Shown piece by piece: positions 1-11,795 of a stretch of DNA of 64,000 nucleotides. A program made the position numbers and the translations under genes. The first letter of the stretch is position 1; every line of letters starts with the position of its first letter. The stretch lies in NCBI GenBank assembly GCA_028641055.1, contig CM054059.1, forward strand, positions 108,202,263 to 108,266,262, in the 5' to 3' direction. The notes below the pieces were generated by a model. That model was given only the letters and a program-made list of their open reading frames with translations, did no database searches and was not told the DNA's origin. This stretch comes from Alopecurus myosuroides (lineage: Eukaryota; Streptophyta; Magnoliopsida; Poales; Poaceae).

Positions 1-849
1 GCAAAATAATCTGCTTTGTAGACCGCTCCAGCGCCATGGTGGCGTCCAACTACCCACTGCTCCAACATCAAAGCGGCCAGCACCTGCACCACAATGGTCG
101 AACAAAGATTCACCTACTTACACATACATCGCAGCAAACCATTTCTGCTCAACGAACAACACAAAAAAGCAAGATCTAATTCTTCAGACCAAAACCAAGT
201 GGTGTTTCTAAAAAACAATATGGATTATTTATTCTTAGGACCAACAAGCAAAACCAAGACTTGTTGTCCCTTCCTATGCTTCTATCGGATACATGCTACC
301 TAACTGGGCCAAATTCTAAAACAAGTACAAAATTTGATACAGCTGAATTGTTTTTGTGTACTAAATAAAGAGCATAGATTTAAGAAAACTAAGACACAAT
401 ATCATAGCAACTGTGAATCAACTAGAATGTGCTAGCAATGGAGTATACACAGGGAAGGGTTTAAATAACAACCATGTCCTCCTAAAAACAGAGTAAATTG
501 AAGGGGAACAATTAGCAAATCAACATCTGCAGTAACCGTACACACCAAACAACCAGGATAGTACAGAGTGATATTACCTTGATTCCGTACAAGTAAAAAA
601 AAACAAGTCCAGACGGATCCCTCCTGTACAGCCACACTTCTCCCTTGCTGCTGCTCTACCAGGGCCTCCTCCTCTCCCCTTCGTCAACACTACCACTGGT
701 CGAAGAAGGACTCCTAACAAATTAACTATCAGATTGGGTAACAGAGAAGAAACCTCCTACGGGACTAAAACTCCTCCGTATCCTATCTTTATTAGACTTG
801 CCTAACTAGTAATATTGGCCCCACATAACACACTCTAACATATTCCACA

Positions 850-2125
850 AACACAACTAAGAGCCTGATATACGAACAACGAAGAATAGGCTAACCAGTA
901 CAAGTCATAAGCTTGATGGAGAAGATATCATAAAACATGCAAGGTGATCAGATTACAAAAGGAACCTTGCCATGCGGGGCCTTGAACTTCTAAGCCTAAG
1001 TCAACACAAGCAGAGAGTGCAAAACTCATCAGATAAGATAACTGCCAGTAAATATCCGGGAGCTCAAACTTTAGCATCGACTTGACATATTTCACAAACA
1101 AAACTAGGAGGCTTCCATACAAAAAGCAATGAACAAGATTTACTTCTTTAGAGCAAACCCAAGCAATGGTTCTGGAAAGAAAAGCCAGGAGATATAATAA
1201 CTAGGAGGCTTTCATAAAAACAGCCAAGAACATGATTTATTAAATAAAAGCCCAAACTAAAAAAAAGAACTTGGCTAGCTACTTTCTAAAAGGAAAATTC
1301 AGGAGATATTATTCTTTTCACATGGATTGCAAATTACAACATACAGAACCAGCCGCCAACTATGCAAAGCATTGGTGGGATTTCTAAATAATCATAAGCA
1401 CGACTCACCAACAAGTACCAGCCTCCAAGCCGGACAGCCTATTTGACAGCACCCGCAGACCGACTTTGTAAAATTGTCTACATACAAACACAACTAAGAG
1501 CCTACACACAAACATCCAAGAATAGGCTCAACCAGCACAAGTCATAAGCTTGACGGCGAAGCTATCACAAAGCATGCAAGGTGATCAGATTACAAAAGTA
1601 ACCTTGCCATGCGGGGACTTGAACTTCTAAGCCCAAGTCAACACAAGCAGAGAGTACAAAAATCATCATATAAGATAACTGCCAGCAAAAAAATGTAGCA
1701 AAAATGATGCTCGATCCTGCAAAGATGCAAAGAATATCCGGGAGCTCAGACTTTAGCATCAACTCAACATATTTCGCAAACAAAACTAGGAGGTTTCCAT
1801 AAAAAAACAAAGAACAAGATTTACTTCTATAGAGCAAACCCAAGCGGTGGTTCTGGAAAGAAAAGCCAGGAGATACATTAACTAGGAGGCTTTCATAAAA
1901 ACAGCCAAGAACATGATTTAACTAAATAAAAACCCAAACTTAAAAAAAACTTGGCTGGCTACTTTCTACATAGAAAATTCAGGAGATATTATTCTTTTCA
2001 CATGGATTGCAAATTTCAACATATAGAACCAGCCATCAACTATTCAAAGCTTTGGTGGGATTTCTAAATAATCATAAGCAGGACTCACCAGCAAGTACCA
2101 GCCTCCAAGCCAGACAGCCTACTTG
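850..2125 (-). repeat. Internal 637-base tandem duplication
   Basis: Two adjacent segments repeat at a period of 637 bases (the GCTTGA landmark lies at 911 and 1548). Both carry the exon-like sequence of the spliced unit; the left version lacks part of the 2089-2258 exon. The right segment contains extra bases around 1680-1730. Copy 3 has only a single version (about 47620-48240), so this duplication separates copies 1 and 2 from copy 3. Confidence 0.8.
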
Positions 2126-2659
2126 ACAACACCCCACAGACCCACACGTTGGTCGCCAACAGCATGCCACTTTGCTAGCCTGATACCCCCCGGTGAAAGG
2201 TGTGGAATGATTAACTCTCAGCACAATAGGAAAAATAATAAATGGAACCATCAAACCGCTGCAAGACAAATGTTCCCACAATTAGCATAAAGTTCGAGAA
2301 TATTACCACCAATAGCAAATTCTACATCTCTCCAAACGCATAGCGCTAGACCCACAGAAGCAACTAGTACAACTTGCAGTTAAACCGAACCCTCCCAATT
2401 CTAATTACCACAAAGAAGGAACTAAAACATTACTAGTCTGTGTTACAAGCAAAGACTAGATGCCAGTCGAAGCTAAGGGCCAGGACTACAACCTTACATG
2501 TGTCACGTCCAGCACGGGAGGAAAGATATGAATTAATTTCCAGCAAAAGAAAAATAAGATATTGTAATAACAAAAGATGGTAACACAACAGTGTAAGTGA
2601 GTTTATTTATGAAACAATCCCTACGTCCAATTTGGTACGATAATAAAATTAACTAGCTA

Positions 2660-2818
2660 TTCCTTACGTTCAATTTTATAAGACATTTCAATTTTGGTTA
2701 CATACATTCTAAAATGAGTGAATCTAGACTCATTTTTGTACATAGATTCACTCATTTTACTATGTATGTGGTCAAAATTGAAATGATAAGTAGTGTGTAT
2801 AAAAGTGAACGGAGGGAG
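2660..2818. mobile_element. Stowaway-type MITE
   Basis: Degenerate terminal inverted repeats (TTCCTTACGTTCA on the left, the complement of CTCCCTCCGTTCA on the right) are bounded by TA on both sides. The interior is a long imperfect palindrome, with ATGAGTGAATCTAGACTCAT near the centre. It occurs in all three copies, so it was inserted before the duplications. Confidence 0.75.
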
Positions 2819-2865
2819 TACTAAGCTACGTACTGCCGTGCTAAAGCTATAACAATTGGATAATA

Positions 2866-2946
2866 CTCCCTCCGTTCCACAATGTAAGCCTTTTTAGTAA
2901 GCTAGTTTAGTTTGCTAGAAAGGCTTACATTATGGAACGGAGGTAG
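2866..2946. mobile_element. Stowaway MITE with empty site in copy 3
   Basis: An 81-base near-perfect palindrome begins CTCCCTCCGTTCC and ends in GGAACGGAGGTAG, flanked by TA at 2864-2865 and 2947-2948. Copy 3 has a single TA at 48998-48999 in otherwise matching flanks, the expected empty site of a Tc1/mariner-derived MITE. Confidence 0.9.
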
Positions 2947-5900
2947 TAGCACTAAACAGTCCTCCATACAAAAACAAATATTGATCTTTTTTCACCAAAC
3001 AAAGGTTTCAGCTTTAAGGAAATCGGGTCAAGGAACTGGTATCAAACACTTCGATTTAGCAAACTAAGAAGGTGTAGATCAGGATAGTTCGCTAACACAA
3101 AATATTTCATGATTAATACTCATCTAAATCACAGTTAGCAACTCAATCTCCTTTTAAACCAGATCGTGGAATTAAAAGAACAACCACAAATTAGATTACT
3201 TGCTTATGATCTATGCTTCGACTAAATAGGTGCTTCATGTTAAATTCCTAAAATCTGTACTAAACATTCATAGAACAAAGTTGAACAACCGGTAGAGAGC
3301 ATACTACCTCACGGTCTGCGAACCAACCTTCCAGGTGGCACTGGCGTTGAAGACGGGGTATTGCTGTTCAGCCAGCAATGACTCCAGCATGAAAAGGAGC
3401 GAGCAATCTGTGAGGTAAGTTCAGTCAGAGATAGAATAATGCAGCATAAAGGCTTGAGTTGTTTTCTAATACAATCGCACATACAGATGGTAAGGAAACA
3501 CACTCACGTCGAGATGCGATCAACGCCTTAGGGTGGAGATCTAATCGCCACCACCGGAAAGCTTGGAGCAGAACTATGACTGCTCATGGCGAGGAGGAAT
3601 TTCTGCCACAGAGTAGTGGAAGCTACCGCAGGAGGCCAGCCAGGGGACGGAGGCGAAGAAGAACTCCAGGTGGATGCACATGTCGACGGCAAAACAAACC
3701 GAGGAGATGCAGCAACACCTCCTCCTAGGTGGCAAAGAGTCATCATCATGATCACATCATTGGCAGTTCTGCGAAAGAAAAATGCAAGAAGTTAATGCAT
3801 CATAGGGCACGATAGAATGTGTAAAACAATAAAATGTAATCAAAGATTTTGGTCGTGCAAATAGGATTTACAATTTCGGAAGAAAAATAGTCCTAAGAAC
3901 ATAGTCATTTTTCTGGGTGGTGTAACACCATGTAAATTAAAGCCAATCTAGTGACTCAGGAAGTGTTTGAATTACGAGTCTATCAACAGTTTGACGCTTG
4001 AAGCCCTTGTGAGTTCTAAAAAGGTTCAGCCACTGGGTGCAGCTACTTTCCCAAGCTATATGTTCGCCTCGAAAAATTAAATCACAGTTCCTAATCTTCC
4101 TCTTGCACACAACATTGTAAACATCCATCTGGACCCGATCATGGATAATAATGTCTAGGTCTATCAGTTACTAGTTCATATTAGTAGGACTAGTGAAAAA
4201 TTTCTGAACTTTCCATATGCAAGCATGGTTCTGAACATGAAAATGATCCCCAATATTGGACAATTGAAAGCCTAAGGTTCTCAATTATTCACATACATGC
4301 ACAACTGGCCCACTACAGCTACATCATTACAAGATAGATCTAGACAACAAAACGGTGCTCTGATTCTAAATTCCATGAGAAGCCACCTTAACAAAAACAA
4401 GGCTGAGATCAGAGGATTTCTGCGGCACTTTCAAATCAGAAAGTGAACTTTCCAAACAAGAGACGTGATGCAACTACATTACAGTTCTAAATACAAGAGT
4501 TTTACACCCCGGCAATGTCCTGTAACACACTTGGAATACGAGGAGTAAGAGGCCTCACCGGCTGCGCGGCGGTGGCGGCGGCCGCAGCCTTGTTTCATTC
4601 AATCACTTCAGAGGATACTTGCAGGACGGATCGCAGGTGCTGGGACGACGTGTTGCAGCACAACGTCCTCCTGAAGAAGGGTGTCAAAGCTCATGAAATA
4701 AGGTGTTACTCTCTGCAAGCCAAGAAGATCCTTTCATCAGCACAATGCAATGATACATAGACCGAGATTAGACCACAAGGAGACAAGAAATTAAATAGAT
4801 GAACAACTAGGCGTCCATCTATTATACCCAGGAGAAGCTAGTGACAATGACATAGCATAGCCATGTGATACCAGGGTGACACTGTATTTGACACAATATG
4901 GCCAAAATTTAGCTCTCAAACGTAGACTGCTTGTACACAAAACAAAGTCAGCATATGTTGCAGCCTCTGATGTTAATTAAGTTATTACACAGACTGGTCA
5001 TGTGCTTAACAGAATCAAAAGAGTATCCAAATATCAGTTACTTAATCAGTATGTGACATATACCAAGTAGAGAGTGTACTGTATCTAACATGGAAGATGG
5101 TACAGGTGAATCAACCTCACTAGATATTAGACATTTATCTGCAACTCAATGTGATGCATATCTGCTCGCAAACGAAATCTGGGGGGAAATCCTACAAGGC
5201 TACAACAGTTGGAGGAATGGTCTAATACTTACCGTGGACAGGAAAAGGAGGAGGAGGCCGTGTAAGGAGTGTCCAGGTCGAGGTGCAGGAGCAGGTGGGG
5301 AGGACCACCAGCGAACAAGCCGCCGTAACCTACTCTTCCGCACAGAGAACTTGCGCATCATCTCAACGGTGGCGTCCATGCATCCTTCACAGATTGCTGC
5401 ATATGCAATGTTTGATTTTTTTTCATTCAGATTGGGGAGAAGGATTCTGGTGGGGTTGATGGAAGAAGATTGAAGGAGAAGTCTGCTAATACCTCTATCC
5501 TCTAGAGATGGATGAATGGCCGCCGGACCTGGGACTAGAAACGGTGTCGTCCCATCCGTGGGTTCCTCCTCCATTGGCCGCATTGCTACGGCCCCGGCAG
5601 GCCTGGGCCAGGTCGAGGCCCCTTGTCGCTGGGCATCGTCGTCGACGGCCAGCTCTGGCCACTCCACTCTCTGGACGGCGACGCGAGCGGAGGCGTAGCG
5701 ACCTCCCTTGCGCGCACTACTGCTGGTTCCTGGCGGACGGAGGCGCGAGATGCGGCGTCGTCCAGGGCAATCGCCAGGCGGCGCATCGTCCCCGACGCCG
5801 GTCCAGCAGAGGCAACAACAGCGGAGGTAAGCCACCACCGGCGCATGCGAGCGGCGAATAAAGGGGATCTCGCCCGGGTGGCGGTAGTCAAACGGAAGTT

Positions 5901-6239
5901 CCACGCCGTCGAGGTGAGAGAGGAGGAGCTGCTGGTGCCGGGGCTGTTGACGGCGGTGGGACGAACTGCCGGAGCCGGCCGGGATCTGCCGGTGACGAAG
6001 ATGGCGCAAAAGGGGATCGGGAGGAGTTGGTTTCGGATAAGAAGGAAGGAAGAGGGAGGTGGCTCGCTCACGCATTTCCGTTTCGTAACTTTGGGCCTAG
6101 AATTCCCGCTCAGCCCAAAACCAAAATTTCGCAGTAAAATCAAATTTCCACGGCGGCAAATTTTCGTTTCGCGCGCTTTCGTGAAGAGGGTTCGGAATTG
6201 TTGGGTCAGTGGGAGACTGTGAGCACGGACGGTTTGGAT

Positions 6240-9200
6240 GGACAATTTTGAGGAGAGAATCCGTGCGTCACAGTGAGCGTGAATCTTTGAGGTGAGTTTC
6301 GGGCTAAAGTGATCTCCACGCATATAGAACTGTTTAAAGCCTAGCAAATTTTGAGATTCTGGTTCAATATTCAGTGGCAGCTCTCTAGTCAATTTCCGTT
6401 TGGACCTTCATTTACGTGCGTCCGTACCAACCAAGTGATGTACCCATGTGCCAGTAGTGACCTCCATGGATGCATATACGAGTTCCGTTCTACACACAAC
6501 AGGAATGAAGAAAAATTTACACACATGTACATATTACGTGTATAATGAACCGTTGCACTTGTCGTGTGTCGAGATAGTTTCTATTTATTCATGGAAATGG
6601 TCCACCGGAAAAACACGTCAAGTCCATGGATAACACGGATTAATGACGGGTACGTGCCGACGCCTCGGCGCGCCGAACCGTTGCCTGCCTGGTGATGGTG
6701 GAGTCGATACGGTGCCACATGCATGCGTCGACGTGACGTCCACATCATCGAGAGGCACTGATGCATGTGTCTTAACATGGACTGACAAGCCACAAACCGA
6801 GAGACGACATATGCCTTTACAAGCTCCGTTCAGAGCATCGGGCCAACACCAAAGGCATGAATACCACGAGAAAAACCGAGGGGGATGTGCATATGCAACA
6901 ACATTGAGCACCGGTCTCATGCATGACGGAAACGCATTCCATAGTCGAGTCTACGGGAGAGCCCTAGAGTGTTGCTGCTAGCGAAGCCGAAAGATAACAC
7001 ACCACCGGGACCATGTGGCGCCCAAGTGTCGTCAACATGGATACCTATGACGCCAGCACAACCTCGCTTTGGACAACACCGTGAACACGGCCTAACTCGT
7101 CCGAGACCATAGCACAAGGGCTCGAGGGGCAGAGAAATGGAGAGGTATGCGATGCCTTCAAGGCCAAGTAGATGTTTATGGGTCCACGGGTCATCACAAG
7201 ACCCACTTCAATTGAAATACATATGTCGGTGAAGAACATGGTGACCCATTAGTGGTGATATAACCAAAAATCCTATATCATCAAGTATTGTAAACTTTTT
7301 AGCTATACTCCCAAATAGTTTTATAACAAATCATCAAGGAAGGCAATTGCGCAATACGCTGAGGCCCTGGCATCATCGTCGACCATGTATACACTCGTCG
7401 ATAACAGTGGTTGTCATGTGATTTAATATAGAAAGATTAAGTAAAAGCCTTATTAAAATATCGTCTTGAGAGTTAATGGTGTATTTATCGAAACACGGTT
7501 TAGCCACACATGTGCCACCACGACGAGAGTGGACTAGTATTGTATGAGGTGGTTGAGGTGATCCGATACTATGAAATATGAGTGTGTATTTTTTTTTGCA
7601 TGCATGCATATGACTTTGGGTATACATTGTTGTAAAAGGGTGACTATAGGCCGGGACACAGTGGAGGATGAAGTTGCCTTATGTGCATTAGGGTCAAGTG
7701 AACCCAATGAAAAGTTGTAATCCTTCACTTAATAGTACCACTAACTAAGATTTATCTAAAGGATTACCCGACTATAATGGAGTCAATATAGAACTGACCC
7801 CATTGACATTATTTTATAGCTTCGTCCCTTACTCTAGGAGTGATCAACCTTGTGATCTTTGCATGGTGGCGATCTTGTCATCCTTGTTGCCACAAAGTAA
7901 CTCGAAGGCAGTCCTTGGTTGTAAGCTTGAACTCATGGAGGGATTTTCTCTATATTAATGTTTGTACTCGCACGAAATAGCAAGCCCAATTACACATGAA
8001 AGTAATAAATGTCACTAGCAAAAGATAATAACAAACCTAATAATCGAGTGACAATGAAATGTCACATGAAAAGATGTTTAATTAGTATCCCTGGTATAAT
8101 AACGACGATGATGTAAACGGTGGACGGTGAGATAAAGACACCGACTCGCCAACATCGTCTCCAACGGTGACAATGATTAAACATTATTACATGGCTCAAA
8201 TTTATGGAAATTTTCATAGTTATTACTAGATATGACTATCATTACATCTTCGAGACAGCGACATTGAGCCTATTAGAGCTCGCCGCGATGATCAACATGA
8301 CCATCGCGCGGTCCGAAACCAAAAAGGTAGGAAATGCATCTAGTGTATAGGCCAAAAAAAATCATCTAGACCAGCAAGGGTGGCCCGCGAGTTTGAGAAA
8401 ACAAAAAGTGACCGAAATGCGCTTAAAACTAAAAGATCACTCCGTATGCGATTCGTTGACAACTAGCCACACCTGACATACACTGGGACGCGGTGATCAA
8501 GCTTGAACATGACAATTTTTTATGCTAGGCGGAAGTTACTACTTGTGATTTCATGTGTCGATCCGTTATTGTGTGTTTTCGTAGCCCTTATTAATTTCGT
8601 GAAATATCTATGGCCTATCATTTCTTGTGGATTTTCGTGGTCACGTGTTATTATTTTATGTTAGGCGTTCATATGTGATTTCATCAGTGGATGTTAAATC
8701 TGGTTCTTCTCCCTCGTACGGGGAACTCGCCGCGGGCTGGAACCTTCGGCGTGGGCGTCGTGCTAGGCATCGGGACGGCGGAGTGGCCGCTCCTAGCGGC
8801 GGTGTGTTTGCTTGCGGTGGTCCGACACGCTAGGGAGGCGGCGGCGGCCGTCTCACACAAGGCGGCGAACTTTCCCTAGTGGTCGTCCAACAAGGGCATG
8901 GCGGCTCTTCTCTGAGGGGCGGCAAGTTGTGGCGACAGGGTTTTGCAGCGATGGTGGGGGTGACAACATGGACGGCGTAGAAGGTTGGACCTTGGGAAAT
9001 GGCCATGGCAGGTGCTCCTCGACCCAGATCTGGGCCTGTTTGGGCCCAATCTAGATTCTACGGTCCCTAGCCGGTGCACGAGTACGGGGTCCTTCTGCAG
9101 GACGACATCAGTGATGCAGCGTGGATACGGGCTAGTCAGGCCTAATCTAGGCCTGCTGTGCTAAATCTATGCCTGTCCAGCCCTCCTGCTACGTCTCGGC

Positions 9201-11100
9201 GACAACCCCTCGCTATGGAGGACAGCGGATCTCCTCCTATCGGTCATGGAGGTCGCTCTTATGGGCATGTATTTTTCTCCTCACCACTCAAGCGCTACGT
9301 TTACCCGGCGGCTTGTTGGCTCATTGGTTCGAGGTTGTCTACGCCGGGGCGGCGACACTAAAAGCGGACCACATAGACATTTCTACGTCGAGCGATGTGT
9401 TGGTGGTGATGGCCTCGTCCTTTTTCTATGTGGATGGAGAGCCACAGGGACGGCCAGGGTTCGTGGCGTTGGTGGCGGCATCTCCCAGATCATGATTTGA
9501 AGACCATACTGGGGATTAGTGAGCGGTCCGACTGTGCGGAGGTTTTTCCGAGCGAAAACTCTGCGCTACAGCGCCAACATGGTGGTGATGTCTGCGGGTA
9601 TCACTACCCTCTTGGGGGCTTTATTGTGGCTACCTCGGTCGCGTTAGGGCTCCGAGTGGAAACCCTTGACCATCCCGGTCTTGACGTTGGCGACGTGCTA
9701 CGTCTTTACACCCTCTCGGGGACGCCATCATGAACCCTTGTCCATCGGGCCCATTTCATTGTCTTTGGTGGCAAATTTGGTTATCGTTTTCTTCTTTTTG
9801 TATCTTTGGTATGCTTTGTAAGAGGCTCCCTTCATCACTTTGTATCCATTCGGGCGTTGGGCTTATTTATAAAGGGGGCAAAAGCCTATTTGGAGATAGT
9901 GTGGGACGTCAATATCATGTGATGTTATTTATGTTAGGAGATAGGTAATACATATCATTTCATGTGTTGTTTCATTGTCATTTCCCAAATTCTCCAATCT
10001 TATCTTTCTCCAACGCTTGAGCATTGAATTTCTAATTTTCCTTTGTTTTCATACTCAATGTCGTCGTTCACGGCCATCATTTTAACTCATAGTGAGGAAA
10101 ATCACTTATCGATATGTTTTGGTTTTTTACTATAGCATGGCACTCATCGGGGCAGACGGGCTACCTGCCAACAGTAGTGTGTGATGTTGTTCCAGTGGTC
10201 AGCACCACATCATCTTGGGGCTCCGCTCCATGTCGTGCTCTGGTTGATGTCTGCCAGGCAGATCCCGATCTTGAGGGCTGGATCTAGGCTAGGTCGGGCC
10301 GGGCTGGGCTGGCAGTTCTGCAGGTGTGGATGTTGTTTTGTTGTGATGTTGCTCGTTCTCCAAGTTGGGGTTGTAGGTGCACCGTGCTCCCGGTGGTTAG
10401 GCCGGTGACGGCGCTCAATTCTACCTTCTCCGCATCCTCATGCCGGCGGCCGAAGTGTGGTTAAGGATGGGCCTCGGTGAAAACCGTGCATGGTTGTGAC
10501 CATTGCTGGCGACGACAACACCTCCGGTTGTTGTTCCCCTTGTTGAAGGCATCGCGATGAAGACCCCTTCTTTTCCTAGACGGTTTGATTCCGTCTCTCT
10601 ATCCCATCTTGCTCTCCCGGTGCGTTCGCTGGGTGTTTGTTTGCCTCGTAGCGACTTTTGAATCGCCCTATTATCTCTCTGTAGTTGCGGTCCTCAAACA
10701 TTGTTCAACGGGCAACCTCTAAACGGTGTCTTCTTTGGTTTTGGCGGCCGTCGAGATCCTTGGGGGGCTTTTCTTGGCCGGCTCCAAGACGCAATTGATC
10801 AGTTATTATCTATCTATGCACGGTACTTAGAGTAATACATAACTCTATTTCATGTCAGTTTTTTTTTAAGGAGGGTTGCACCGTACACGTACGCATATAC
10901 ATGTGCTTATTAGACTATTTTGATGAGTTGGGTCATTAGTGCATGGTGCATGCACGCACAATTGCACATACACGATGCTATAGCTAGCTAGTTTCTCGTA
11001 CGTATATATTGATCAATTAATTATAGCTTAGGTGGAGTGTGATATATAATCTTGTTGGGTTGACGCGTGTGCGTGCCAAGCCGTGCACGTATAGCAGGCT
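6240..11100. other. No convincing gene; GC-rich stretches of unknown origin
   Basis: Both strands were read. Reading frames here are short and change frame between copies 1 and 3, so none is supported as protein coding. The part up to about 8600 is AT-rich. The part at 8690-9730 and 10140-10800 is GC-rich with repeated GGCCTAATCTAGGCCTG-like and GATCTGGGCC motifs, resembling the untranslated parts of grass transposable elements, but no terminal repeats or transposase motifs were found. Confidence 0.5.
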
Positions 11101-11135
11101 CACCCGGCCGAGACATCAGTAGCTAGCATGGTACG

Positions 11136-11163
11136 TTTTTTTTTTTTTTTTTTTTTTTTTTTT
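11136..11163 (+). repeat. 28-base poly-T run
   Basis: The homopolymer lies upstream of the F-box gene and is followed by two direct units of ACAAAGGAACGCTCCATGA at a 23-base period (11168 and 11191). Copy 2 has the same run with the same length (29964-29991). Copy 3 has only one of the 23-base units, near 59066. Confidence 0.9.
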
Positions 11164-11400
11164 GGGAACAAAGGAACGCTCCATGAAGAAACAAAGGAAC
11201 GCTCCATGACGCACACGTATCCAGTTAGCCTAGCAGGAAAAAAAAACAGAGAGGAGGCGATCGAGTTTCGTCTCCGGCCGCAGCAGGTGAGAGAGTGGAA
11301 AAGGAACGACGTACGGATACTAGCTAGCGATCGAGAAAAAGAAAATGGTTGCTTTAATAGAGCGGTAGATAGGTATTGTAGGAAATAGAGCAAGTAGATG

Positions 11401-11648
11401 GCTTGCTCCAGTCGACGGATCATGTTTCTCCCGGATATGCCTTGCTCCAGTCGACGGATGGATTCATTTTCCCATGTAGGTGCACTAGGAGAAAAAGAAT
11501 ATAGACACCACCATGCAGACGGGACGCGCCTGCTTGTCAACGTAAGTGGAGGATCAACGACGCACGCTCAGACGCCAGCATGGACGGGACGGGCCTGCTG
11601 CTGCTGCCCGACTCGGAGTGCCTGTCCGACTCTCCTGACCATATATAC
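11401..11648 (+). promoter_or_regulatory. Proximal promoter of F-box gene 1: direct repeats and TATA box
   Basis: The sequence CTTGCTCCAGTCGACGGAT occurs twice, 39 bases apart (about 11402 and 11441). A TATATAC box lies at 11642-11648 in CCATATATAC context and is conserved in all three gene copies. A start about 30 bases downstream would place transcription near 11672. The in-frame ATG at 11580 would then lie upstream of the transcript, which argues for the ATG at 11796. Confidence 0.6.
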
Positions 11649-11795
11649 GTGCGACCCTGCACTGTCTCGCAGACAGAACCACCAATCCAAACCGCAAGAG
11701 TTCAACACCACGCCACGGGAGCAGTTTTGTCCACCACCGCCGCCGTCTACTCGGCTGTCAAGGCGACCAACAACTACACACCGCCACGGCAGTTA

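Larger units (their letters stand above)
1..6233 (-). other. Putative spliced minus-strand transcription unit, copy 1 (3' end truncated)
   Basis: Reading the minus strand, GT-AG-bounded exons can be placed at: first exon ending 5233 (donor GTAAGT), 4559-4712 (donor GTGAGG), 3508-3768 (GTGAGT), 3313-3407 (GTGAGG), 2089-2258 (GTGAGT), 578-713 (GTAATA), and the start of a last exon at 83 that leaves the window. All these borders recur in copies 2 and 3. The first exon is GC-rich and lies next to a TGGGCC-containing promoter-like segment. A short reading frame beginning at the ATG near 5380 runs in phase across the first junction and stops in the second exon, about 84 codons in all. No domain is recognised. 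It may be a long non-coding RNA, an unrecognised gene or a gene relic. Confidence 0.5.

Noticed and set aside
5200..6075. 291-codon minus-strand frame as a protein gene
   Set aside because: The frame is shifted and broken in copy 3, overlaps equally open frames on both strands, and has no recognisable motif. A splice donor at 5233 cuts it. Treated as the first exon of the spliced unit instead.
5623..6222. 199-codon plus-strand frame
   Set aside because: GC-rich chance frame opposite the first exon; no motif, and the indels in copy 3 alter it.
8627..9733. Series of plus-strand frames of 60-110 codons
   Set aside because: Overlapping, compositionally biased, without motifs, and altered in copy 3.
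11136..11163. Poly-T run as the tail of a second LINE
   Set aside because: No LINE 3' sequence follows it and the flanks are the ordinary F-box upstream region.
11580..11795. N-terminal extension of F-box gene 1 from the ATG at 11580
   Set aside because: The ATG lies upstream of the TATA box at 11642, and the extension is not kept in copy 3, where the open frame begins at a different place.
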